Part shown: positions 25,501-40,200 of the stretch, piece after piece
Numbering within the stretch: position 1 is the stretch's first letter
Layout: each line of letters opens with the position of its first letter
Assembly (NCBI GenBank): GCA_008360955.1
Contig: LUCM01002832.1
Span: forward strand, 1 to 64,000
Direction: 5' to 3'
From: Fasciolopsis buskii
Lineage: Eukaryota > Platyhelminthes > Trematoda > Plagiorchiida > Fasciolidae
DNA: 64,000 nucleotides
Position numbers and translations under genes: made by a program
Notes under the pieces: generated by a model
Told to the model about the DNA's origin: nothing
The model's input: the letters and a program-made list of their open reading frames with translations, nothing else
Database searches by the model: none

Positions 25501-28009
25501 GACAAATGAACTGTCGCCTGTTGAATACACAGTTCCATTTAGTTGTCTATATCGCACACCGCTATTCGGAAGTCGTTTTTTTTCAACATTTTTTTGTCTA
25601 GAACTGGCAGACATTAGCATGGACGAATTAAGCGACTCTACCATGATAGGTCGGGTAAAATTCGTCAAAATGAGTAGTGGACAGAGAGGAAGTCAAGGGG
25701 GAGACAGAAAATGAATTTTGAGTTTTTGCTTGCATGTATCTATCCGATAAATTGTTTCACTTAGTTTGGAACTTGTGTATTAGTACCCACGTTGATTACG
25801 CACATCGACATAACTAATGTCACCGCCGGCGGCGAAAATAACAAGGAGAGTATGAAAGTGATAAGAAGTAACTAACTCCAAACACCAAATAATTTTCAGT
25901 AATAAATTCTCGTGAGTCTAGAAACTTATTACAAATGGCTCAATACATGCGTGACAGACAGACATGAACGAGGAATCGAGAAAGTACTTTGGAGTAAAAG
26001 GAATGCTATCCACATGTTTTTATGTGAAACCCCCTCCGAATTCGCTTTCCAGAACTAGTAACGAGTGAGATAATAACCACCTGTTCAATGAGGTTGTTAT
26101 TACAGTTTCTGTTTCCTTTAATTGCTGGTGCCTACTTGTCGATGTGGATTTTACATGTGCATGCTTGTGTGAGTTCGTATGTGTGCATAAACATTTTTTC
26201 CACTTCAGTAGTATGTTCAGCGTTGCAATAGGACGTTAATTCACGTGGGCCCACCTGCGACTACCCTGAGCTGCCGGACTGCGGGCAGACCACTAAACTG
26301 AGTCGTCTAATCATACTCGTTACACCAAGGAACAATAAGGAAGTGAATAAAGTAGAATACAATGCGTCAAATGCAACCGTTGAGTGACAGCTTTCATTTA
26401 ACTCACAAAGGCAACAGTTATGAATGAAAAACGATTTAGCTGTGACACCTACCTCTGTGCAGATGTCCAGCTATACATATTGAAATAAAATAGTGCCTTA
26501 TTACCGTTACTCCTAATGTTTTGACGGCTTATAGTGCAAGTAAGAATACATGCTTTGTTAACCCATCGTTTTAATACTATGCTGTGTGTTTGTTCACTAC
26601 TCCGTTATTTTTTTCTCCAGATCAAGTGTGAGAATTCATAGTTGAAAACTGTTGACAACCATTTTCAATACACTTGGTTGCGCTATGGAATATGCTAAAG
26701 TTTGCAGTGTCTTCGTAGGATTAACTAACTATTTTTCTAAATAAGCCATGACTAATGATCCTGAGGCACATGACAAGGATGATAGCAGCTGATGAAAAGT
26801 ATTCTGCCCATCTAGCTTAGGGATTCGCTCCAGCATCTGGGAACTTGTGTGCGGCCTGGTAGCGGTCCATTTTCACTAGTCCGCGCAGTTTATTGGAAAG
26901 CTTTTCTAATTTGAAAAATAAGCTATTGTGCTGACCATTGTTGATTCACTGATCGTAGGTGGATGTGCCTAATGATGGGCAGATATTCGGGTTCTCCAGT
27001 TCAAATGGCTCAGGAAGCAGCCAAAAGTAAATCACTGATTTTATTTGATAGCAACCACCTATCGATATCTTGGCCTCGTATCCTACGAGTTTGCTCCGCA
27101 TTTTGTGAATAAACACTAAGACAGTGTGCTGGCAAATAAGTCTTTTTAAGCCGTGCATTGAAGCCTCTACTGAAATGTTGCTGAAATTCAGAACAACTTT
27201 TCAAAGTGCCTTCAGAGTGGGACCATTGGAGGTGGTCTGAACGTCTTTTGCGCCAATCTACTGATTCAAGTTGTCATTCTAACCGATAAAAGAAAATCCC
27301 AAATTAATCCATTTAAACCAAATCAAGTAAAGTTGTGTTAAACTTCGCGCACTTGGATGACCGCGAAATTTCAGCATTCTGCTGTTACTACCCCAGTAAA
27401 TCATATGAACTCAGTTTGAACTGCTTTCTGAATTGGTGATAAAAGAAAGTGACAGCCAAATCTAGGATTGCATAAATAAGTGGTAGGTGGCGGCCAAGTG
27501 GATGGTTGTTTGTCAGTTTATTGATTCCAGGCGGCCTTAACCACACTCAGATAGCATCTGTTGTGGTAGACAGCAATTCTTTGTTACCCGGCTTGTTGTT
27601 GAGCTTGAATTATCGGTATCTTAATTTGTTCCATGATGCTTCAAAGTCTGAAGTCATTTTCTAGTGGCCCAAGGAGGCTAAGAGATAGGCCTCTTCAACT
27701 GCACCGGTACGTGAAACATGTAGAAAAATACAATCTAGGAGCTTGGAGAGACCAAAAGAAGTATCATCTGTCGTAGTTTAAGAACCGTGCATAGGGAAAC
27801 AGTGAATTTGGCAAAGAAATGACGCTCGTCACTATTCACGCTATTCCACCTGATTAAAGCTGACTGGACAAACAGAACCAAAGCAGCTCTTGTTCGTTTG
27901 TCCCTAACCACCTTTTATCTTTTTACCTCCTTCAATAATGAAATAACAGTGCACCCCATTTCCAGGAATGGGACCGCGGCCGACAGACGGCTGCCAAGTA
28001 GGGAAGTTG

Positions 28010-28082
28010 ACTGGCGGTGGGAGGATCCGAACCCGCGACTTTCATGTCCAAACGCTGCAATCTTATCCACTTGGCCACCATG
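28010..28082 (-). other. tRNA-like sequence, Ser/Leu-type D arm (probable SINE head)
   Basis: Read on the minus strand: GGTGGCCAAGTGGATAAG resembles the box A/D arm of Ser or Leu tRNAs, and CGCGGGTTCGGATCC resembles box B. The acceptor stem and T stem do not pair fully. Higher GC than its surroundings. Likely a tRNA-derived repeat in the 13.6-kb intron. Confidence 0.42.
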
Positions 28083-31000
28083 TTGTGGTACTGCTTGTTC
28101 CGTAGAGAAATCTCCACAATTACCATTATCTTATTTATGGATATTTGGCTTCTTTAAGTTTTTCCCTTTCTGAATCCTAAGTTGCAGTTCCAAAAAATCT
28201 GTTTGTAACAAAGGGTTGGATGCGTGAGTCACATAGTAGTAAACACCATATATTGTACCTGTGATCGTTAGCCTGAGCAATTTTCGCTAAATGCGCAGAT
28301 TATATCTGAAAGATTCATGATAACACTGCAAAACTACAATATGTGATTCAATAAAACGAACCTGTAAATGAATAATTTCGTTGGCTATCACCACAAATAT
28401 TGTGTGGTCATGGGTCGAGATCCCACAGGCAACATATCAAACTGACACAAATTAAATTTGTTTGCTAACGCATGAAAACTGACCACGAAGTAACATAAAC
28501 TATACTTTGTGCACAAAACTGCTATCCGGTAATGACGGTGACCTATCCCAACAAAACAAAATTGACTCAGCTGTGTGTGCACAACTGTTTGCGAAATGAA
28601 GACCCATGTCCATGAGCTACGCCCCTGACTTTTCCCAAAGCTTCAACGATCTAGAAGATCGACCTTGTTTTCGCATATTTTACTGAAGTGTATGTAAGCA
28701 TCGGGAACCATCTGAATAAACTGGAAGAATCAATTTTTCGATCTAAACCGAACGTGAAGTCACTGCGTAGGTGTAAACGAGGCAACGGATTGGTCACGAA
28801 CCTACGCCGACGAATTGTCAATTACGGTTTCAGGTACTGACCATTTCGGGCAAGCATGAAGGTGATCTAAGCAGTTGATCTGCTGACAGAAATATTTTGC
28901 CAGAGAACTAAAAAATAAAACTTAGGACTCGAACTGACTTATTCAGAGGCACACTGGTGAGGGCGGTTACCGTCAAGAAATCGAGTAATGCTGAAGAAAT
29001 TTTTGGATGCAACTGTCCATCATCTCAGAACGTGCTTTCATAAACAGAAATATTCAACAGCATGAAATCCTTTTATCCCCTAATTGACAATGTATTACTG
29101 GACGAAAGTAGTGGAAATCTGATTACCGTTGGCAGTAAACAAAAGCCTGCAAAACAGGTTTTCGGTTTGATTTGGATAGGAATATGCTAATTTTACTGCA
29201 TGGATTTGATTGTAGATACCCGACAGGTCTATGGACAGGTCTCAAAGAGACTCCGGAAATCCAAGGGGTACGCAGATGAATGCTGATGACATGTAAACCT
29301 ATACCATTTGGAATACTGATGGAAAAGACTTGGATAAATGAAAATAACGCAATGGTTGTTATTGATTTGCTCACACCAAGCGCTTCTTATTTCTTTGTCG
29401 TGTAAAGATTTCCCGGAGCCCTCCTTGCTGTGTTTCTACTATTCACACCTCTCATTTTACATAGCTGTCTTTCGTTTTTCTCGATTGTGCACTTCATACA
29501 ATTTTACTTCCTTCCATTGATGGCGGTACGACCAGGTTCATTCAGTTATCAAGACATGGAGATTATTCTGTTTAGATTCACTCGCTAAGCCAAAGCGACG
29601 TCTGGAGATCTATCCCCACCTGCACAGTATGGCAGACTTAAATGCCTAAAAGGATATCCATGGAAGAGGCGTTTCATGATGCAAACTCTTTACCCAGTCT
29701 TACGCATGCTGGTCAAAATGAGATGTCAAGTTACTCCTCAGAACATCTGGTTGGAAATTGAACAGTTGCATGAAAATCTTAGGTGTCCAATGCGAAAGCA
29801 TTTGTTTGAACAAGTTAATTTCACAGTATCATGAGACTTGCTTTATTGAACTTCCCCGAGAGTAATCATGTAGCACCATTTGTGCAACTCACTCGGAAAA
29901 TTCATCCCTGATGCACACATTCTATTGGTATAAAATATATGTACAATTAACTTTTTATCAGTACGAGAAAAAGTTTCTTCATTCTTATCAGTTGCTTTTG
30001 TATTAATAACTTGCATAGTTTAATACTTAGCATTAGGCTAAGCGAGACATGTTTGTTCAAAGTAATTATTGGGAAACTTCCATTCCCAGGGCCACAGCCA
30101 AGGTAAAATTCTGCCACACCTAGGTGTGATGGAAGGCCGAGTCTATCCCGAACATCATTCAGACAATTGGTAGGAACGGAAAAGATTCATGCTAAAAAGA
30201 ATGTGCAATTATCCGAACACCTCTTCAAAAGCTTTAAAAAGTGGATTGCTAAAGCTTGGCTTGCATATTCAATGCAATTATATGCAGCATTTATGGCTGA
30301 TTTGCCTGGAACACTGAAAACCCTTCTTCTTTCATCGAGGATGTTTACATTTGTTTCTCTTTTTTTGGAGCCCGCTTCGAATCTTATCGTTCACAAACCC
30401 CGTGGCATCGGTCTAATGTAACTGAAGAGTTCTATGTGCCTTCAGTATGCGAAACCATTTGTACTTCCGACTGGCTATCGATGACGTTCAAAAAGCCAAC
30501 ACAGAGATATCCAGGTGACGATCTTTTGGGGTTCTCAGAAAATGGGTTTCTTTTAGTAGGAGACACTATAGTATGTGGCAGTTAATTTTCGCAAACTAAC
30601 GGCGCTGGTCCTCTAAAATGTCTTATTTATCGAACTGAAAAGCAGGGAATTTGGCAGAAGGAGAGAAACTCAAGATGAAATGTACGACAAATTTCGAAAA
30701 GTCAGGGACTCAAAAACCACATTTTAATCTCATATCTAATGGCAAAACCATAGAATTTGTTTCTAGTGTTTTTGGACTTTGCAGATAAATCTTTAGTTAC
30801 ACGAGTCAGCTTCTGTGAGGGTAATGGATAAGTAGGTATGCGAAATCAACAGACAATTAAGGGGGCTAGGCTACTCAGTGCTAATGCTGGACAGATCGGA
30901 TGAAGTCGCAGATGAAACGTTCTATTACGATTCTCCAACCGCATATTTGTGCCTCTTTCGAACATAAGTCACCTGCTGAAGACCCCGAGCAGTGGTGCAA

Positions 31001-34000
31001 AAATTGTCAAACGTATCCGTGGTTTACAGCATTGTGTTACATAAGGATGCTCCATGATAAATCACTTCTGATCCTAAATGAACAGCTCGTGTCGTCGACG
31101 TTTCAATGTATTCCACATACCATCACTCTACCCCGGTGCCACCAGAAAAAAAACGAGATTTTTCAAAAGCATTATTTAGAGCCTATTCAGATGTTTTACT
31201 CGCTTCCATTAGAATGCAGTTGACGGGGCTAATCCATTGACTAAAACCAAATTACCTGCTCTGTGCCATTACACTAATGGTTCACGCAACACCGGGCGCT
31301 CAATTGCGTGATCTGTATTGGACAGTTATCCCATTCGTAGAGCAACTATCTGGTTCTGATCCGTCTCGTGGTGTCCACTATATGACGCATAGCGGATAAC
31401 TGGGTTTTGTATTCCATACAACTACTAATACTTTATACCTTTATAATTTACCCTCCTAGGGAAAAGTTGAACCGATCCTTAGTCGCGCATCTTCACCGTA
31501 GAAATAAAGCCGTTCATTTTACAATCACGATAGTTTTCATTGACTATCCATTTTCAGACCACTCAACAATAATCCGTACCGGGTAATTTATTTGTGAGTG
31601 TACATAAATGTCTGGTAATAAATCATATGAACCCTATGAGGCGAAAAACAACGGTCAAGTGTTCGATTTCATCTCAGCGCCTGTGATGGAGAGGTGGAAT
31701 TGCGCGAACAGTATCTGACCGCAGGATTTTCTATCCTCTCCTAGAGTAGGTTGATTTCACCTGACCGAGTACTCTTAGTCGAACACAATTTGACCAATTT
31801 GAATAAGGTGGATGTGACGGGAAGCAATTAAACCGATCGCCAAAGCGAGAAATACTGGCCGATCACATGCATGCACACATACGCAAACACAGACACACGT
31901 GTGGGTCAGTGAGGGTCACATTATTCACTGATGAATTCACATTCATGCAGATCAATAGCATAAAACGAAAAATTGATTTGATTCGGACCGAGGAAATATG
32001 TCAACTGTGGCTGCGTCTTTACAATGAAGTTTTAGGGGTTAACTCCAAGGACATCCTGTGTTTTCGTCGAAATAGAGTTGGCCAACATATTCGGCCCAGC
32101 CACATGAAATACCTCAAAAAATCAATGATAAAATGAACCACAAAATTCCAAGGTTGAACTAGATGAATTAATCAGTCAGCTTTACGTTTCCCCTCGTTTC
32201 CATCATTATTGTGTCGGATATCTTAACTGAATGAATCACATGTCGTTTGGAATCTCATAAAGAAGCAGCAGATAAATTATCTAAACTTCTTCACGGACAA
32301 AGTCATCATTCGATTTACAATAAAGGCACTGCGTTCATGACTTTTGTCTTCACATAGAGAGGTTTGAGTTGCATGAGAAGTGGTTTATCGGGTATCTGGT
32401 TTTCGGGTTTTCATTTCCGAGATTCTAGCCTTTTTGTACCAAAATGTGAAATTACTGAAATTATGCAGTACAAGACGGTAGGCAGACGAAAATAAGAAAC
32501 TGACCTAATGTGACCAGAAAAACTAAAAATGTTGTATTTAAACACTTCGGCGCAAAATTGCTGAAATGCAATGTGCAGACATTCACATCCTGAAATCAGA
32601 CTGACTTTTCTTTCGCGGATGGATCCTGTACTATACAAAATTCGCATCGGTCGATGTACCAGAAGGAACGTTCTTGCTATAGGTTTACGCATAAGAAGCA
32701 ATTGAGTCATTCCTCAATTTATTCCTGAAGAATTTGCTCTCATCTGCATAGTTTCAGTATTATGTTAACAAAATACCCCCCCGACTGCTCGCTGTCTTTT
32801 GCAGCCCAGCTGAAAATGTGCGAACTTCTGAGCCATATCTACTCCGTAATAGTTTACCATTTTGCTCGTATTCTTTGCCTTAGTGGCTCAAACTAAACAG
32901 GGTCTTCATACAGCATGTCAACGAAATGGACTTCGAATAGGCGGCGCGATATGCGTGACAAAATCAACCATCTAGCCTACGAACTGTCAATTTTTATCTT
33001 ACTTTCAGACATGGCGACAGTCAGAAGGCCACGGAGATTAACGAAATGGATTAAACTTCCTTGGAAAATCACAAAATTCACTAATTCAATAATAAGGGCA
33101 GAATCAATACTGAATTGTTCTTGTTTTGTTCAGGGGTTTTCTTTCTGCAAAAGGGATTATTTAAATGTAGTAAAATCTATATATCCCGCATAAAATTTTG
33201 GGTGTCATGAAATAAAGTGAACCTAACTGTATCATTTTTCTGGTATTCCTATACCCATGTTCTCTACATTGTGAGTTTTCGTAGAAAGAAAAAGAAAACT
33301 ATGCATACTGGATCATTCATGTCTTTTCCCCCACAATTTTACTTTGCCACTAATGCGGAATTTCTTGAACTAATTTGATCAATTTATCCCCTCCTCGTAT
33401 TTTCCAAGGCAACAGAAAATTCAGAGAACCGACTTCCTTTGCCAACTACGTTTTTTCACCGATCAGAACACAAAGCGAGTCTTAATGCCAGCAAACGTGC
33501 AAAACACCACCATTGTGCACCGAAAATTTGAATGAATAACCCTAGAAAATCGAAGGTTGTTTTTGCATACATCTTTGAAATCCTCCTGGAGATCGATAAC
33601 CAGGTAGAACAAGTAATTTTGTTAAACTGTTTTGCAATTCTGTTCCAGTCGTATACAACTATCAGAACTTCGAAGCAGTTAGATTACGCGGGTTAGTTGT
33701 GCGCTGTTTACCACTGAACTAGAGTCTCAGTTTATATACTCATTTCAGCACAACCATTGCTATCCAAGTCATATTAACTTCTAACCTTAATAAAATGACT
33801 CAAGCAGAACATTTTTAAGGTCAGCTTCAGGAAACTGGTGCAGTTAAATTAGAAAGAGCATGGCTACTGTCCTAATTCTATCCGTGCAGTCACTGAATAC
33901 TCATGGATACAGTTCCTTAGCTTCGGGTGATCACGTTTCCTTTCCGTTTTTCTGCCTTCCAGCTCACGACACGTGCAGCCGGCTCGGAGAGATTGCTGTC

Positions 34001-35745
34001 AAAGTCTACTGGACATAACGGAATGATCTTAATCTAAATGCATATCAATTTCTACAATTATCTGGCTTGCATCAACGTTTTGGCTGCTGCCTCACAGTGC
34101 CATCTACTAGAAAGATAAGAAATAAGACGAGAAACAATAAAAGAATAAGTTCGAAAAGTATGGTGAAGAGAAAAGATTTTGGACGCAGGAATGCCATTAA
34201 CTACGGCATTGATTCATGTCACCAGTTGTCTCTAATCATAGTTCTGAGTGATATCCTGGACCCCAAACCTGTGATCTAACTGCACATACTTCAGTCAGCC
34301 CATTGGCTAAAGTTGCCGCACTTTTTCCTTGTGATTGACTGACCACATCAAATCTTCATCCAATCATTACCTTCCCCACATAACAGCGCATGAGACAGTG
34401 GTTTTGTGGCATGCGCAATGCACACCCCTAACCAATTTTGACTTTTCATATTCACTATCCTTTCTTAAAATTAGACTCTAGGAATCAGGTGTGCAGGCAC
34501 ATGTAAGGTTGGCGTTCTCCACAGGAATAATGCAAAGTCTTGACCTAATAACAAAGCACTTTCAAACTAGTTGCTTACATTTACCATCAACTGTCAACCA
34601 ACGCTTCAGATATGCACTTCTTGAATAGCTCTGGAAAAGTTGCAGTCATTTATTGAGATGGGTGCCGGCGAAAGAAAATAACGTTAAAAACGGTTTGTTC
34701 TCTGACTGAATGCACAACCTGTTGGTTGTGGATGGAATCAAACAAGTTGCATTCATCAGTATAAGTTAGAGCACAAATTCATTAGTGAATTGCATTGCAC
34801 TAATACATGTCAACTTCGAAAACCAGTTAGTTCGGAAGTTTGTCTAACGGACAAATATCGCTGGAGCAGGAAATCGAGAAGGGCTTCCAATAATCGTTTT
34901 AGAACGGTGAAAATCAGTCGAGAACAAAATCGATAGTACTGGAAAATACAGTCGAAAACGAGTCACGTCCAAACTTGAAATGATTTGCTTTCAGCAACAA
35001 AGACTTGCAGCTATTTCGTTTCCAGTGAGATGCATTCCACAGAGTGTTACGGAAATCAGCTAGACTTTTACCCACTGATAATCGATGTTTGAGGCATTAC
35101 GGTCTGCAGCGATTTCTTCACAATTTGAATTTTCGAATGAACTGTCCCGTTTTTTACCTAATCGACCATCACTAATCAGAAATCTGGTCGCTTAAACGTT
35201 TGGAGTTTGTTAATAAATGTGCTCAATTCCCAGTGTATTAAAAATCTATCTTTTGATTTATGATTACGTTAAGAGGTAAACAGATTTGCATCCTTGCAAT
35301 CGGGTGACAGCAAAAGCCATGTACAAAATCTTTTCTCTAACCATCTTTCCACAGAAAATAAACTAGCCCAACAAATCAATAATTCATAAACTAATGTGGG
35401 AACACGCCCTTGGATGGATCTCTTAAGCATTGTAGTATATGCCGTAATGATCAGCGACACTTGAGCAATTACATCCGCCCCCTGATAACTACCACTTACT
35501 GATAGACAAAATGCGGTCACGTGGCTAATAGTGATTAAATGACTGATGCTTAACGAGTTGAGCACTGGAGATCGATCAATCAGTAGTTAAGTGATTGTCC
35601 CATATTTGTTGTTGCTCCTTTTCAGCTCTGTGCACGTGATTAGTTTGAACAAATTCTTGCAGAATTTGAACTACTTTTTTGGCCGACAACAGTCGTTAAG
35701 GGGCGTGACAAAATGACAGAACCAAATGTTCACTATTCCGCTTAC

Positions 35746-35819
35746 CTGCACGTTGTCCCGACACGCTTGTTCCTGACCAACCTTGAGCAGACCAAAATCT
35801 TGATCAAGAATTTCCATAT
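35746..35819 (-). CDS. CPNE: Copine exon: MEILD acidic loop to RDNVQ
   Basis: 74-bp exon. Its first two bases (AT) complete an Asp codon with the G of the previous exon, followed by 24 codons ending in phase 0 at CAG|GTAAGC. It encodes MEILDQDFGLLK and QEQACRDNVQ. Family proteins have M-E-x-L-D-G-D then a variable stretch and A-x-R-D-I-V-Q, so the position and length agree. The usual acidic/glycine loop (LDGDGG or LDGDD) is LDQDFG here. The acceptor is ttgttcttttgtcttgtttttaaaag in three short parts: pyrimidine tract, five T, then AAAAG. The acceptor AG is less typical than in the neighbours, but no other choice restores phase. Confidence 0.88.
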
Positions 35820-36404
35820 CTTTTAAAAACAAGACAAAAGAACAAATTACAAACTTCGACAGACAGAAAGTATCGAATTTAACTGAGTACAATTCTCAGT
35901 GGTCTTTCGATGTGATTTGTGCTTGCGACCGTGAATCTGAACAGCTTCAAAGAAACCACGGTGAAATAAGAAACACCCAGTTAATCGTTTGGTAATAAAA
36001 TCTGTCCGGGAAAAATGATCAAATTCTCTTTTTTTGAATGTTCTTCTGTGCAGTGAATCAATACAAGTTGCCGAATCAAGCAAGTACTTACTTTTGGAAG
36101 AAATTGCTTAGGTAAACCAGACATTTTGCGAACGTGATGCAACCCGAACAAAGGGTCATCAAATTCCAGTAGACTGATACTATAAAAATATCAGTAAGCC
36201 TAATCACGATTATAGACAATTGTTGTAAAGGAAAAGTTGGGAACAATCCAGAATCGTTTGAGTAACGTCACTGATGAAAACTGGTAGCAGCTAGAGGCAC
36301 ATAATTTTGGCTGGTGAGTTATCAGGAACGAGAACGGGAGCTACAAGTCTACGTGCAAAGTTAGGAATTTGGCTTGCTAAACTGGTGAACAGAATCCGGA
36401 TATT

Positions 36405-36583
36405 GTGAATGATATAATGTTAGTAATACAGCGTTGTTGGGAGATGCAATGCGTCAACGTTTCGATTACCGTGGGTAGTCTTTCTCAAGCTAAGTTTTTG
36501 ATGGTAAAACTTACCTTGAAAAAGACTACCCACGGTAGTCAGAACGTTGGCGTATTACATCTCCCAACATTATATCATCCACA
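36405..36583. repeat. Long imperfect hairpin / foldback element
   Basis: 179 bp that folds on itself. Left arm landmarks GATATAATGTT, GGGAGATG, TACCGTGGGTAGTCTTT, CTCAAGCTAAGTTTT are mirrored by the right arm AAAACTTACCTTGA, AAAGACTACCCACGGTA, CATCTCCCAACATTATATC, around a loop of a few bases (GATGG). The arms are about 80 bp with few mismatches; the left arm carries an extra ~16 bases near 36421-36436. No coding capacity is credible. It lies in the 1367-bp copine intron, between the 37.2-kb and 35.8-kb exons. Confidence 0.85.
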
Positions 36584-37186
36584 GTAAAAAAAACCAACAC
36601 ATGGCGCATCGATTTTTTGATACATTCCTTAAGTCATTTGGTCCTGATGGAATCTGGATAGTTTCGTCCAAATTGAACCGTAGGGGGAGATCGTGCACAA
36701 ATTTGTCAAAGCACTAGATGAATCAGTGTATTAGAAATCGTCACATCCAATTTCCGATTCACTGGCAATAAAGTGAGTATTCTGTGTTTAGTGATCCGTT
36801 CACAGCCTAGCAAAAGCAGGTAGTTGATGTTTTTGAGCTTTAATTGCGGACAACCTATTCGATTTCAAGACCTAAACTCGTTTTTGGACCTGACTTACGA
36901 ATATGGGCACTACAAAATACAAACGAATGTATTCCACCGACACAACAGCATACGGTGTTCAGGTATCGAGTGGTTTTCGGCAGCCAATGGTGATGAGCAG
37001 CTATACGGCGAAAACATAAGCTTACAGTGCGAGAACTAATTTTGAATCAACGAAACAACCCATTAAAATGGATTAAACATCTCATTTTTCCTTGACAGAA
37101 ACATTCAGCGAATGCCACTTAACGAATCAGTCGAAATCTACCGATGAAACCAAATACCAAAAAGCTCTCGTGACTGTAAAACTTAC

Positions 37187-37244
37187 CGGAGAAGTTTCCA
37201 CCGCCAATACCGATCACAATTATCGATATTGGTAAGAAAGAAGC
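37187..37244 (-). CDS. CPNE: Copine exon: vWA core strand LPISIIVIGIGG
   Basis: 58-bp exon with a pyrimidine-rich acceptor (ttcatccacccag) and a perfect GTAAGT donor, starting in phase 0 and ending in phase 1. It encodes ASFLPISIIVIGIGGGNFS plus the first base of an Asp codon. Copines have the hydrophobic strand A-S-x-L-P-M-S-I-I-I-V-G-V-G-x-A-x-F at this point, immediately after TKEAIV of the previous exon. Joined to the 43.3-kb exon it reads AVIE-ASFLPISIIVIG with no gap. The small size and the phase match on both sides make a chance frame very unlikely. Confidence 0.93.
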
Positions 37245-40200
37245 CTGGGTGGATGAAGAAGTGGAGGTTGTGTTAGTTGTAAGACGGTGAAGTGGTTGGT
37301 ATTGAGGCATGAAGTAAACACTGACCGAATTCATTTGATTTTGATGAATCAAGAAGTTGTAGGACTAGAAATTTGTCTAACCGAATCGAAATACTTTTTC
37401 TCGTGCTTTGTGCTAGTAATAGGAGGTACAATTTTGCAGAGGCCACCTCTGTTTTATCTTAATTCAGCGTCGATTAAGTGGGAAAAAGTGGACAGGCCGC
37501 GATATCACATCATACCTTGTCCTCAGTGAGACAAGCGAAATACAGTTTGGCTTTCTGATTTTCCTTTCGAATCGTAGGAAAAAACAGTGATTGTGCAGAA
37601 AGTCTGGTCGAGCTATTGCTACCATTTCTGTAATGATATTCCTAGTTCTTTTAACAAAAGTGAAGCGTTATCCAGTACAGACATATTTATTCGAAAACCG
37701 ACTCAGCGATGACCTTGAAAATCAGTTAGCAATAAAGATCAGTTTAATCTGCTTAATGGGAAAGAATTTAGGGTTATTTAGTTACCATTTACAGAGAAGA
37801 ACAAAACGTGGTTTTGATTACCCCAGTTACTTCGCAACCTATAACCAACGGTCCAGATACTAAGAATCAACAGTGAACGTTAACAGTAGAATAACAAAAA
37901 CATGCTCTCCACCAATTCCTGCAAAGGACCACTAGCCATGATATATTGTGGGCCGGGTTTGAGCGAATGGCTGGTTAATGCGATGCTCAGCAAATTCTGA
38001 TTGCCAATCACTGGATGCCTTAATTCGAAAAAGTTGTTCTACTACCTCGAATGTGTTTAAGACAGAATGATCATTGCATCATCGCAAAACGTCAGAGTGA
38101 TGCTTGAACCGTGAAGGTGAAAGAAAGGCATTGATCATCTCACAAATTTCTGGTAGTTTGAGCCCTTTGAAAGTAGACACCAACGGTAATATTCAGTATT
38201 TTTATTTTAATGAGAAATGCCTTCCAGCGTTCATTTAATCTTAGTGAACAAAGCAATTAGAGGGGAGAGTGGTTTGAGTAGAATTGTGTACACAGTGTTA
38301 GAAACTTAGCAAACGGAAAGCAAAGAAACATTTTTTAAAAATCAACAAAAGTAGATTTTGTCGAGTTTGAAGCCAGTGTTTGAAGTTCATCTCTGACAGT
38401 GCTGTGGTCACAAAGCGGAGTACAAGACGAAATTCATCTCAGATGCCTGAGTAAACAGTAGAAAAAGAAACTCTAGTTGTTTGACCGCCATGGCAATGGA
38501 AATAATGTAAAAAAGTGATCGGGAAATCTGACCTGCTGGACCAGATTGGACACCACTTGCAATGTTTACTGGCAATGCATCGCACATGTTAGTTTTTTCT
38601 GCCAAGCGAGATCGCTGACAGTTTGTTCATGCTGTTTATACCTGATCAAAATTAGCAAGATACTTATAAGCATCCAGCAGTTCGCATAGTTAAATACCCA
38701 AATGATGACTCTCCAAAAGTCCGGAATAAGGTGAAAAATATACAGTTACACTCTCGTATTTTCAGCTTAAACGATATTATGGCGACATTAGCAGTGACTT
38801 AGTAGTAATGACAGGGCATGGCAATTTACTTTTGGAATACATAAAACTGCTTGGTTGTTCACAATTTGTTTCCTTGATCAAAGTTTTACACGGAACCTCC
38901 CGGGATACTCAACCCAGAATGAAGTCTACAACACTGCAAACTAAGACAGTTAAGCACCTCTCAGCGGAATTGATTACTTTGACAGTTGCACACTAACGAG
39001 ATGAGATCGGCTGGTGCCAGCTAAATTTTTATCAAATCCCGTAATTGGGTGATCATTCACCAGCACCTACAAAAACCTAGATCTTCATTTTGATACGTTA
39101 AATAAGTCCATGTACTTAGTAGGGAATTGGTGAAAAACGACAGCTATCATTACTCAATACGTGGCTCGTTGTTCCAAAAATTACTGCTCCCTCTGATCAC
39201 CCAGCTCGTGGATTAGATTAAAACATTCGGGAGTCTGATGTGCAGACCAAACCAAATGTCGTGCTTGTAAAACTATCAGTTTGAGCTGCAATAAACAATG
39301 GTGTGCAACACCGACACGGTTCTCGTGCAGGCTAAAGAAGAGAGCTCAATAGAGATACCATGGTTCCGCACCCAGTGGCCTTTTTCGATCTGAGCGCGCT
39401 GCATCCTACCTTTAGGATTTCAACAGTCTTGTCATCTTTCTTCCATCTGGCTTTGTCTAGTCCCTAAACAAACCATTTTGGCATTAATCTGACCATAGGT
39501 GAACAGTCTGGTTTGCAAATGTAGCCAGAAAATGGGGAATACATTTCAATATTTCCTCGTCACATTAGGCGCGTTGGATGGGTTGGTTGTTTGGTCTTCT
39601 CATGGTTTTTCTCCCGCACCAAAATGGTTTATGTCAAGAGATGCTTGAAGACTTGTGTTCAAACATTGTAATTTTGTTAGTAGTTTATACTAATGCGCAC
39701 CTTCTCACCAAAAGTTTCCTGATGAGTAAAGTTAATAATTAAATGGTGAATCTATAATATCATCAGCTGATGCATAGTGCTCAACTTCAGTTTAAGTAAC
39801 TTACCTGGTCATGATGTTTGCCGTACACGACGTTTCCATTAAACCTGATAGATTCCATCTCCCCCAGCCGGTTAATCAATCAATCACTCAATGAGTTATT
39901 TAATGCACTGCGATTTTTGGTTTTCTAATATTTACCTTTCTATCTACCTACCTATTCTTCTCGTTAAAGGTCAGATAGTAAACTAGTTACCTTTGGTGTC
40001 TCGTTCTCTGCTAACGCAAAGCTTGCTTTATTAGAGACTAATGTAATGCTCCTTTCAAAAGGATTGATGACTGCGTGTCCGTAATAAAAATAAAGCAAAT
40101 CCACTTAACATGGAAGTTTTGTTTCTCGGAGCCGACCTTTCTAGTTTCGCCTTCAGATGGTGTTTCAAACCAAATCAGAATCGTCGTCCAATTCCATAGA

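Larger units (their letters stand above)
22122..35745 (-). other. CPNE: Copine intron (13624 bp)
   Basis: Bounded by GTAAGC and the acceptor ending ggaag. It holds a 3' fragment of the tRNA-cored element (22.4 kb) and a tRNA-like sequence (28.0 kb). A minus-strand frame at 24523-24804 (LFDLDHCGSWAQAYEMLL) looks mildly protein-like, but I cannot assign it. Nothing else is supported. Confidence 0.8.
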
